Under the pieces are notes generated by a model, which saw only the letters and a list, made by a program, of their open reading frames with translations, was not told the origin of the DNA and made no database searches. Position numbers and translations under genes: made by a program. A stretch of DNA of 64,000 nt from Natrarchaeobius chitinivorans (lineage in GTDB: Archaea > Halobacteriota > Halobacteria > Halobacteriales > Natrialbaceae): contig NZ_REGA01000007.1 in assembly GCF_003841505.1 (NCBI RefSeq), positions 108,247 to 172,246 of the forward strand, in the 5' to 3' direction. Below, piece by piece: positions 53,969-61,468 of this stretch; within the stretch, counting starts at the first letter, position 1, and each line of letters opens with the position of its first letter.

Positions 53969-55663
53969 ATGGGTACTGACGACTCCGAGATTTCTCGCGG
54001 TGAACAGAGGGACTCGGAGGATGAGAGTACGACACAATCGAGTTTTTCGTCTGATTCGTCCGGTAACGAACGGTCACTGGACCAGTACACCGATCTCGAC
54101 CTTCCGGATCGCTCCGCGGGCGGAAACCCGATCGAGCGCTCCACTGAGAAACCCAGTGAGGGCCGTTCGAACGAGCGCCCTACCGAGGAAAACGAAGGGG
54201 AAAACTCGAGCGAGGCAACTGAGTCGATCGGCGACGGCCGATCGGACGTCCCGCCGCCGCAGTTCGGTCAGATGAGTGAGACACCGTCCGAGCCGGAATC
54301 GTCGATGCCATCGACAGCGGATAGTTCGTCCTCCGACGGAAGACCGGCTCTCGACGGCCACGGGGACAACTCCCAGTCGATCGAGGAGATGCTCCTCGAG
54401 TTCGACGATCAGGAAGGGTTGATTCGCGATCGGACGCTGCTCGATCCGAACTATATCGTCAAGGAGGATCGGATCGTCGGTCGGGACCACCAGCTTCAGG
54501 AAGTCACGAAGATGCTCCGAGTCGCGCTCGGGGACAACCGACCGCCGAACCTCTTTCTGTACGGACCATCCGGGACCGGGAAATCCCTCATCACGAAAGC
54601 CGTCTGTAAGAACATCAGCCAGATCTGTGAGTCCCGCAACATCCGGTTCGGAACGATCGAGGTCAACTGCCAGGATCTCGACACACTCGGCGTTGCGGTG
54701 TACGAACTCGCCGGCCGTGCTGCAGAGGAAGCCGGCGTCGGCGTCGAGGTTCCGAAACACGGCGTCGCAACGAAAGAGAAGTGGGACGAACTGTACCGAA
54801 TCGTAAACGAGAACTTCGATTCGATCGTGTTCGTCCTCGACGAACTCGACATGCTCGTGGGACGCCGAGACAAACAAGAACCGGCGTTCTCCCGCCTTCT
54901 CTATCAGCTTTCCCGCGCCGGAGCCAACGACGACCTCACCGCCCATATATCGCTTGTCGCTATATCGAACGACACGAAAATGATGGAGTCGGTCGGCAGC
55001 AGAGCGTTGAGTTCGTTCACGCCCGAAGACGTCCACTTCGACGACTACGATGCGAATCAACTGCAAGCCATCCTCCGACGACGGCAGGACGCCTTTTACG
55101 ACGGCGTACTGGACGACGACGTCATCCCCCTGGCTGCTGCGTTCGCCGCACAGACACACGGCGACGCGCGAAAAGCGATCGACCTGATGCGCGTCGCCGG
55201 AGAACTCGCGGAGCGAGAGGGGAACGAACGAGTCCGCGAGATACACGTCAGGCAGGCCCAGGACAAAGTCGAGAAGAACCGCGTTCTCGAGGTCGTTCGC
55301 GGTATCAGTACCCAGAAAAAACTCTGTCTGTACGCCACGGCGGCCGTCGCCGGTGAAACCGACGGCGGAACGGCTCGAAGCACGACCGGCTACCGCGTCT
55401 ACGAGTTCCTGACCGACACGATCGGGGCGGATCAGTACCACCAGGAGACGTACGTCAACAAGATGAAAGAACTCACGACATACTCGCTGGTCGACTTCGA
55501 ACGCCGCAGTCACGGACCGAGTTCGGGAATGTTCCTCGAGTTTCAGTTCGGCGAGCGACCGGAGACCATCCTCGAGACGCTCCGGGAGGACTCCCGTCTC
55601 GACTCGGTCTCCTCGAGCGAGGTCCAGTCGGTCGTCAAATCCCGACTTCGCCAGAAGTCCTGA
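53969..55663 (+). CDS. Orc1/Cdc6 replication initiator
   Basis: 564-aa AAA+ origin-binding ATPase with C-terminal winged helix. Walker A GPSGTGKS at 199-206, Walker B FVLDELDML at 288-296, sensor-1 region VAISNDTKMMESV, sensor-2-type GDARKAIDLMRVAGELA, then a winged-helix domain (about 455-564). Residues 1 to about 145 are an acidic, Ser/Glu-rich, probably disordered extension; most haloarchaeal Orc1/Cdc6 proteins are roughly 400 aa. An alternative GTG start is 53957. The gene is flanked by the origin repeats it presumably binds. Confidence 0.93.
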   Translation: MGTDDSEISRGEQRDSEDESTTQSSFSSDSSGNERSLDQYTDLDLPDRSAGGNPIERSTEKPSEGRSNERPTEENEGENSSEATESIGDGRSDVPPPQFGQMSETPSEPESSMPSTADSSSSDGRPALDGHGDNSQSIEEMLLEFDDQEGLIRDRTLLDPNYIVKEDRIVGRDHQLQEVTKMLRVALGDNRPPNLFLYGPSGTGKSLITKAVCKNISQICESRNIRFGTIEVNCQDLDTLGVAVYELAGRAAEEAGVGVEVPKHGVATKEKWDELYRIVNENFDSIVFVLDELDMLVGRRDKQEPAFSRLLYQLSRAGANDDLTAHISLVAISNDTKMMESVGSRALSSFTPEDVHFDDYDANQLQAILRRRQDAFYDGVLDDDVIPLAAAFAAQTHGDARKAIDLMRVAGELAEREGNERVREIHVRQAQDKVEKNRVLEVVRGISTQKKLCLYATAAVAGETDGGTARSTTGYRVYEFLTDTIGADQYHQETYVNKMKELTTYSLVDFERRSHGPSSGMFLEFQFGERPETILETLREDSRLDSVSSSEVQSVVKSRLRQKS

Positions 55664-55699
55664 CGTAGCTTCGCTTCTGTCGGGATCGTCTTTGCTCTC

Positions 55700-55817
55700 A
55701 TACAGTTCACTCCAAGTCAGTACCGGAGCGACCGCGGAATGGCACCCGGTCGTTCCGATACACAGTGACAGCAATCCGTATCAGTCATCGACGGACCCCT
55801 CTATCGAAGTGTTCGCA
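55700..55817. repeat. Inverted-repeat element remnant and downstream origin repeat
   Basis: The right arm CAGTGACAGCAATCCGTATCA (55763-55783) belongs to the ATACGGATTGCTGT element family; the left arm near 55700 is degraded. It is followed by the origin-type repeat ACCCCTCTATCGAAGTGTTC at 55795-55814. Confidence 0.65.
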
Positions 55818-55949
55818 GTGGAAAATCGGATCCACCGACGGCTGATCGCCTCGAAAGGTATCGACTGCTGATCGCCTCGAGCGCCATCGATCGTCCGCCG
55901 TCGACCGCGTAGTCGTTCGTCGTCTCGTCCCCGAAACTGGCTCACGCCC

Positions 55950-56001
55950 TCACTCCAACGGTGCGTCCCACTCTTTCACTCCGGCGGTGCGTCCCACTCT
56001 T
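55950..56001. repeat. 26-bp tandem duplication carrying the epimerase stop codon
   Basis: Two copies of TCACTCCRRCGGTGCGTCCC followed by ACTCTT, at 55950-55975 and 55976-56001. The second copy encodes the end EWDAPPE-stop of the epimerase on the minus strand; the first is a downstream copy reading EWDAPLE-stop. Confidence 0.9.
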
Positions 56002-56815
56002 CCCCGTCGTCTTGCGGGTCGTACCCGATCGTCGCACGGGCGTGTTCGAGGTCGAACCACCGGCGTCGGTTGTCGCTTACGCCGTAAAATACACCGTAAT
56101 CGACGCATCGGTCGTGTAAGCAACACTCGACCTGGTGGGCGAAGTCGCGTCTGGATTGCCACATCGCCTTCATCCGCGCGACCATCTCCTCGTACTCGTC
56201 GCTGTCACGACTCCACTCCCCGTCGTCGACCCCGCTTTCGGCATCGCCGTACGGGTGATCGTACTCCGAGTGGCGGACACTACAGATCCGGAGGGCGTAA
56301 AACCGCTCTGGATACTCGCAGTTTTCCACGTAGAACCGTCCGAGGTCTTCACCGAAGCGCTTGGAAACGCCGTAAAACGAGTCCGGGCGGACCGGGTCCG
56401 TGTGGTCGACGACGATTCCCGCCTCCGGTTCGTAGATTTCCGGCGCGAAACTCGCCTCGTACCCGCCGACGACGTGATTGGACGAGGCGAACACGACCGA
56501 TTCGACCTCGGCTCGACGCGCCGCCTCGAGAACGTTGTACGTCCCGACGACGTTCGGCTCGAGGACGTCGTCGAAACTACTTTCGACCCGTGGATACCCA
56601 GCCAGGTGGACGACGGCGTCCTGTCCGTCCATTGCGTCCCGGACCGCCTCCTCGTCCGCGACGTCGGCAACGACCGTCTCGTACTCGCCGTATTCGTGGT
56701 CCTCGTCGGGATCGGAGCGATCGAGATACGTGAACTCGTAGCCGCCCGTCCCGTGTAAGTGGTCGATGAGCGCCGTCCCGCATCGTCCGTAGGATCCGGT
56801 AACCAGTACGTCCAT
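55976..56815 (-). CDS. NAD-dependent epimerase/dehydratase (uronate-dehydrogenase-like)
   Basis: 279-aa extended short-chain dehydrogenase. N-terminal Rossmann motif TGSYGRCGTAL, acidic cofactor residue in YLDRSDPD (NAD-type), VVHLAGYP, catalytic YGVSK (YxxxK) with upstream Ser, and RICSV. The ATG at 56815 starts MDVLVTGS; a longer start at 56860 is less likely. Length and motifs fit haloarchaeal sugar/uronate dehydrogenase-like SDRs. Its last codons lie in a tandem duplication. Confidence 0.84.
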   Translation of the reverse strand: MDVLVTGSYGRCGTALIDHLHGTGGYEFTYLDRSDPDEDHEYGEYETVVADVADEEAVRDAMDGQDAVVHLAGYPRVESSFDDVLEPNVVGTYNVLEAARRAEVESVVFASSNHVVGGYEASFAPEIYEPEAGIVVDHTDPVRPDSFYGVSKRFGEDLGRFYVENCEYPERFYALRICSVRHSEYDHPYGDAESGVDDGEWSRDSDEYEEMVARMKAMWQSRRDFAHQVECCLHDRCVDYGVFYGVSDNRRRWFDLEHARATIGYDPQDDGEEWDAPPE

Positions 56816-57000
56816 GCGTGGTGGTGTACTCCCTCTGAGGTAATTCTCGGGGCTATCCATGGATCGAGTGCCACCTCGCTCGGAGCCGGACCTCGAGCCG
56901 AATTATGCGTGAGAGAGACCGACTCCTCGTGACCCGGCTGTGGGTTCGGCCGAATATCTCCGGGACCAATAATAGGTCAGGTCGGATCGTAACCCGACGT

Positions 57001-57591
57001 ATGGTTTCGTTTTCATCGCCGTTCGGGGGCGACGACGGGGGCGGACTGTTCGACGAGTACGACCAGTTCGTCCCGGACCACCTCCCGGAACCCGGACCGT
57101 TCCTCGAGGCACATCGCGTCCTCACGGACGACGAACACGCCGAGTTCCACACGCGGACCCGCGACCTCTTCGAGGAGCGGAAAGTCTACGATATGACGTT
57201 CAACTACAACCTGGCACGGCTCAATCTCGATACGCGTCATCCGGGTGCGGGATACCGCTACGCGGAAGCGACGGACGATTCGTCCGTCCTCCGGGCCGAG
57301 TTCACGCCGACGACGCCGTTCTGTCCCCAGGCACACACTCTCACCATCGGATCGTTCCGCGCGTGGAACGGGCTCTCCGAAGAGCACGAGTACGACCTCG
57401 TTCGCGTTCGGACCGCGCCGATGCACCACCAGAGCGAGTCGATCAACGAACAACTCGAGGAACTCGAGGAGGCGTACCTCGAGACCGGCTCCGTCCAGCA
57501 CCAACCCGACGGAGACGTCGGATCGAACCCCATGGAGCGGGCGATGCAAAGCGAGGGGCCAAGCCGCGGAAATCCGGACGCGCCGTTTTGA
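57001..57591 (+). CDS. MIP18/CIA2-like (DUF59-related) protein
   Basis: 196-aa protein. Its central part (about 96-160) resembles the MIP18/CIAO2 Fe-S targeting factor: FTPTTPFCPQAH (human protein: FTPTIPHCSMA), followed by a helix, then HHQSESINEQLEELEEAYLE (human: [22 protein letters not shown]). The conserved reactive cysteine is C108. The family helps deliver iron-sulfur clusters to target proteins. N-terminal about 90 residues are acidic and not recognised. TATA-like CCAATAATAGG lies at about 56968-56978. The ATG at 57001 fits leaderless expression. Assignment is from motif order, so moderate. Confidence 0.6.
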   Translation: MVSFSSPFGGDDGGGLFDEYDQFVPDHLPEPGPFLEAHRVLTDDEHAEFHTRTRDLFEERKVYDMTFNYNLARLNLDTRHPGAGYRYAEATDDSSVLRAEFTPTTPFCPQAHTLTIGSFRAWNGLSEEHEYDLVRVRTAPMHHQSESINEQLEELEEAYLETGSVQHQPDGDVGSNPMERAMQSEGPSRGNPDAPF

Positions 57592-57798
57592 GTGTTACCG
57601 TCGGACAGAAGTCAGTGAGACGTCGGTCGCGAATTCGTGGCCGTCGACGTCGAAGACGGCCGCAAGGAAGCGACCGATCGTCAAATAGTTCTGTCCGGCA
57701 GTATGTATCTGTCCGAACCGGTTAGGCCCGGTTTCTCCGACCGCGAGTGAAGATGTTCGGAGGTACTGGGACGTAGACCCCGCTCCAAGGACATCAAT

Positions 57799-59175
57799 AT
57801 GGGCGCGATACTGGGGAATATCGATGCTGACCAGAGCCCGCCACTGACAGTTCCGCTTCGACATTTCCTCGTCGGAATCGGATTCCTCCTCGTCGGTGCA
57901 GTCGTCGGACCGTTGAGTGCGATTGGCGTATTTTCTGCTACCCTCTCGCTCGCACACGTCCACCTGTTGCTCGCCGGCTGGGTGTGCGTGACGATCATGG
58001 GCGCGATGACACAGTTCGTTCCTGTGTGGTCCGCCGTCGAGTTACACTCGAGACGCCTCGCGAAAACACAGCTGTGGATCGTCACCGTCGGATTGGCGGT
58101 GTTCGCTATCGCTCTGTTGACGGGGACGTACCGGTGGCTCCCCGTTGGAGGGGTGGTGATGTTGCTCGGATTCTGGGTCTTCGTTTACAACGTCGGTCGA
58201 ACGCTCGCGTCCGCCCGGCCGTGGGACGTCACGGAACGTCACTTCGCGATTGCGCTCGGCTTCTTCGTGCTGTTGACCACGCTGGGCGTGACGCTGGCGA
58301 TCGGATTCGTCTCCCCGGTCTTTCGCAGCTGGCCGGTCTCACACGGGAGCGTGCGGCTGGCCCACGCGACGCTCGCGGTCTACGGGGCCGTCCTGACGAC
58401 GGTCTTCGGGGCGCTGTATCAGCTGGCGACGATGTTCACGCAATCGGATCTCCACGGTATCGACCACGCCATCCAGCGCCTCGAGGAGATCGGCTTTCCG
58501 ATCGGCGTGGTCGCGTTGGCCGGCGGTCGGCTGTTCGAGATCGGGCTGGTCGCCCGCGTCGGTGGGATTTTGATCCTCGCGAGCGTCCTCGGATTCGGCG
58601 TCCTCCTCGCTCGACGACTGTACGAAGCGCAGGTTCCGTGGACTCCGATGCTGAGCCGGTACGTCGTCGTCGCGACGGCAATGGTGCTCTGGCCGCTCTG
58701 GACTGGAGTCTACTGGGTTCGCGATCCGCTCGATCCGACGACGCTCTTTGGCGCCCCCGGGTCGGTCCACCTGCTGGCGTTTGGGCTGATCGGGTTCGTC
58801 GTTCTGGGAACGCTCTATCACATTATCCCGTTTATTATCTGGGTCCACCGGTACAGCGACCTCCTCGGCCTCGAGGACGTCCCGATGATCGACGACCTCT
58901 ACGACGACAGGCTGGCGGCGGCTGACTTCGCGTTGCTCACCGTCGGGCTCGGCATCGTCGTTCTGACGGACGTCATTTCCCTCCCCACGACGGTTTCTGT
59001 CGTCGGCGGTGGTGCCGTGATCGCCGGAGCCGCGATTTTCGCCGCGAACATGGTTCTCGTCGTGCGGCGACACAGTCCACAACCCCTTCTGGGAATCCTT
59101 TTCGACCGATTCGCCGTGAGGGGAGACGGCAAGCAATCCCAGACCGGCGCCGAATCCTCTCACTTACAGCCCTGA
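57799..59175 (+). CDS. Heme-copper-oxidase-subunit-I-like membrane protein
   Basis: 458-aa membrane protein with about 12 transmembrane helices. Histidine-bearing helices LAHVHLLLAGWVCVTIMGAM, LAHATLAVYGAVLTTVFGAL and HLLAFGLIGFVVLGTLYHI resemble subunit I of cytochrome oxidase or nitric oxide reductase-type proteins, but I cannot trace the full heme/copper ligand set. It may be a heme-binding relative of unknown role, as seen in many haloarchaea. Followed by the DtxR-like regulator. Confidence 0.65.
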   Translation: MGAILGNIDADQSPPLTVPLRHFLVGIGFLLVGAVVGPLSAIGVFSATLSLAHVHLLLAGWVCVTIMGAMTQFVPVWSAVELHSRRLAKTQLWIVTVGLAVFAIALLTGTYRWLPVGGVVMLLGFWVFVYNVGRTLASARPWDVTERHFAIALGFFVLLTTLGVTLAIGFVSPVFRSWPVSHGSVRLAHATLAVYGAVLTTVFGALYQLATMFTQSDLHGIDHAIQRLEEIGFPIGVVALAGGRLFEIGLVARVGGILILASVLGFGVLLARRLYEAQVPWTPMLSRYVVVATAMVLWPLWTGVYWVRDPLDPTTLFGAPGSVHLLAFGLIGFVVLGTLYHIIPFIIWVHRYSDLLGLEDVPMIDDLYDDRLAAADFALLTVGLGIVVLTDVISLPTTVSVVGGGAVIAGAAIFAANMVLVVRRHSPQPLLGILFDRFAVRGDGKQSQTGAESSHLQP

Positions 59176-59430
59176 CTCGAGCTGGATTGATACAAGGTAA
59201 ACCAGCGCGGAAACCGCAAAAATGACGAAGTGAACGAGGTGCAGCTGGTTTTTCGGGCCTTCTCTGGGACAGTCGAGTATCGGTATCGCGAACGGCGACT
59301 CTGTGACTCTGTAGCATCCGATTCAATGACAACCCCTGTACCGCCGTGTGCGGGGTAGTTGACCGACGACGCCAGCGAAGGTGTTCGGGAAATGAGACTC
59401 ACGGCTTCCCACACCACGTTGTATCGAACG

Positions 59431-59913
59431 ATGGCTACCACACATTCGTCGACGGATGTCGGTGGGAAAACTCCCCTACCCGAGTCGCTGAACGAGACCG
59501 AAGGCTGGTACCTGCTTACCGTCTACTGGCTCTCGAGTCCGAACGACGCCCGCGTCCGAAATGGAGAACTCGCAGCCGAACTCGATATCGAACCGGGAAG
59601 CGTCACCGAGATGGTGAGGAAGCTGTCGACGGATGACCTCGTCCATCACGAAAAGTACGCCGGCGTCGAGACGACGACCCGAGGCGTACGGATCGCCGAA
59701 TCGCTCGCGTGGCGACAGTGTGTCGTCGTCGCGTTTTTCGATCACGTCCTCGGCTACGAGATCGACGGACGGACCGCCTACCGAATCGGGTTCAGCCTCC
59801 CGCTCGAGGCGATCGAGCGGTTAGAGACCCGAGTCGAGAACCCACGCGACGACGCCTGCGATCGGATTCGACCGGATTCTGGGCGCTGTTTCGTCACTGC
59901 CTGTGCGGAGTGA
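59431..59913 (+). CDS. DtxR/MntR-like metal-dependent regulator
   Basis: 160-aa regulator with the DtxR winged helix: EGWYLLTVYWLSSPNDARVRNGELAAELDIEPGSVTEMVRKLSTDDLVHHE, then GVETTTRGVRIAESLAWRQ and the dimerisation helices with a Cys-rich tail (RCFVTACAE). No SH3-type domain, so it belongs to the short MntR/SirR group. Likely controls metal or redox genes nearby. ATG 59392 is an alternative start. Its TGA stop is the first base set of an inverted-repeat element. Confidence 0.8.
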   Translation: MATTHSSTDVGGKTPLPESLNETEGWYLLTVYWLSSPNDARVRNGELAAELDIEPGSVTEMVRKLSTDDLVHHEKYAGVETTTRGVRIAESLAWRQCVVVAFFDHVLGYEIDGRTAYRIGFSLPLEAIERLETRVENPRDDACDRIRPDSGRCFVTACAE

Positions 59914-59986
59914 TACGGATTGCTGTACCGATCCGTCGGTGGGCCACGACCCGTCTGCAGTTGTGCCGGTAATGACGTACAGCGGA
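59912..59986. repeat. Inverted-repeat element overlapping a stop and a start codon
   Basis: Left arm TGATACGGATTGCTGTA begins on the regulator's stop codon; the right arm TACAGCGGACCGTACG lies inside the first codons of the next gene (ATG at 59972). Confidence 0.75.
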
Positions 59987-60505
59987 CCGTACGAGGCATC
60001 TGGCGACCGTCTCGAGACCTGGACCTCGGGAAAATCCAGCGATCCCGACGAATGGGTGCTTCGCATCGGTGGTACGGTCGATACGTCGGTTCGGGTCGAT
60101 CAGGACGACCTCGTGTCGTATCCCCTCAAGTCGGCGACCGAAGACTTCGCATGCGCCGAGGGGTGGGTCGCCGAGGGTCTCTCGTGGCGTGGTATCCGCG
60201 TCGAAACGCTTCTCGAGCGCGCTGGGCCGACGGACGGGAGCGAATACGCGCTCGTCCGCGCAATGGACGGCGAGTACGCCTGTTCGTTCCCGCTCGAGCG
60301 ACTCGCTGATGCGGTCCTCGCGCTCGAACTCGACGGCGAACCGTTGCCCGTCGAACACGGCGGACCGGCCCGGCTGGTTCCGCTCGAGGACGATCGCGAT
60401 TACTGGGAGAGCATCAAATGGGTTTCGGAGATTCTGATCGGCGAGACGCCGTTTGCGGACGACGATACTGCGAAGGAATTGGTACTCTTACGGATCGAAG
60501 ACTGA
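59972..60505 (+). CDS. Minimal sulfite-oxidase-type molybdopterin domain protein
   Basis: 177-aa soluble protein equal to a single sulfite-oxidase/YedY-type molybdenum cofactor domain. The Mo-ligating cysteine is C61 in EDFACAEGWVAEGLSWRGI, followed by CSFPLERL and the GGPARLVPLED and KWVSEI motifs of the domain. There is no signal peptide, dimerisation domain or membrane anchor, so it is an intracellular short form. The N-terminal residues MTYSGPYE are encoded by the right arm of the inverted-repeat element, so the true start could be further downstream. Confidence 0.8.
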   Translation: MTYSGPYEASGDRLETWTSGKSSDPDEWVLRIGGTVDTSVRVDQDDLVSYPLKSATEDFACAEGWVAEGLSWRGIRVETLLERAGPTDGSEYALVRAMDGEYACSFPLERLADAVLALELDGEPLPVEHGGPARLVPLEDDRDYWESIKWVSEILIGETPFADDDTAKELVLLRIED

Positions 60506-60586
60506 TACGGTTTGCTGTAAATCATTACCGGCGCACCCGCGACCCAGGCGACGGGTGTGCCGGTACACAGGTACAGTAATCCGTAT
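60505..60586. terminator. Inverted-repeat element / probable hairpin after the molybdopterin gene
   Basis: Left arm ATACGGTTTGCTGTA, right arm TACAGTAATCCGTAT, with an inner stem ACCGGCGCACCCG/CGGGTGTGCCGGT. It starts on the stop codon TGA (60503-60505) and could fold into one long hairpin. Confidence 0.7.
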
Positions 60587-60727
60587 GAGAGACGCCGTTT
60601 GGTCCACCGTCAGGACGCGATCGTGCTCGAGAGAGGGTGACGGTACTGGACGCCGGTGTCGTACGCCCGTGACGAATTGCCCTGCGGACGGGAAGTAATA
60701 ATGGCCGTTTCCCCCTTACGGGTAACT

Positions 60728-61318
60728 ATGTCATACGAAACAACGACACTCGATACATTTCTTTCGGAGATCGCATCACAACAGGTCGCACCAGCCGGAG
60801 GATCGAGTGCGGCCGTCGTCGGAGCCATCGGCACGTCGCTCTGTGAGATGACGTGCATCCACACGATCGGAAAAGACGGGTACAGCGATGTCGAGTCCGA
60901 ACTGAGATCGACGCGTTCTACCCTCACGACGTGTCGTGGGCAACTGCTCCAGCTTGCCAACCTGGACGCCACAGTGGTTGAGGAGCTACTCGAGGCCCCT
61001 GGCGAGAATCGCCAGCGCAAAATGAAACGCTCGATCGGTGTTCCGCTCACAATCGCCCAGGCGTGTCTAACCGTTCTCGAGTCGGCTACCGTGGTGACGG
61101 CGAAAGGCAGCGACCCTGCCCTCACAGATGCGATCGCTGGAATCTTATTTGTCGACGCTGCACTCGAGGCCGCCGTGTTAACCGTTCGAACAAATCTCGA
61201 GTACATCACCGATACGGATTTCATCGAAAAAATAGAACGAACGCTTCGACGGATCGAATCTACGGCAGCGGAGACCCTCGACGGGATCAGTTCGAATGGT
61301 CTTGTTGAAACCCTCTGA
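60728..61318 (+). CDS. Cyclodeaminase/cyclohydrolase (FchA/FTCD) family protein
   Basis: 196-aa helical protein of the formiminotetrahydrofolate cyclodeaminase / methenyl-THF cyclohydrolase family. The signature near the start is QQVAPAGGSSAAVVGAIGTSLCEM, the family's P-x-GGSxAA motif. The rest is all-helical as expected. It releases ammonia from 5-formimino-THF or hydrolyses methenyl-THF. With SHMT and the glycine cleavage genes elsewhere in the window it points to one-carbon use of glycine or histidine products; no formiminotransferase is nearby. Confidence 0.84.
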   Translation: MSYETTTLDTFLSEIASQQVAPAGGSSAAVVGAIGTSLCEMTCIHTIGKDGYSDVESELRSTRSTLTTCRGQLLQLANLDATVVEELLEAPGENRQRKMKRSIGVPLTIAQACLTVLESATVVTAKGSDPALTDAIAGILFVDAALEAAVLTVRTNLEYITDTDFIEKIERTLRRIESTAAETLDGISSNGLVETL

Positions 61319-61468
61319 CGGTGATCGTTTTCAGAGGCTGTGCTGAATACACAGCGCGAATGCAGCACGTCCCACGACTGCTATCGGTACGATGGTGCGT
61401 AGCTGTTCACCGTGCAGGCGACACATCACGGGTGATGCCGGGATTAACATTATACATGCTGGAGTTGG

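Noticed and set aside
54074..55774. 566-aa minus-strand frame opposite Orc1/Cdc6
   Set aside because: Antisense of a certain AAA+ gene; no recognisable domain.
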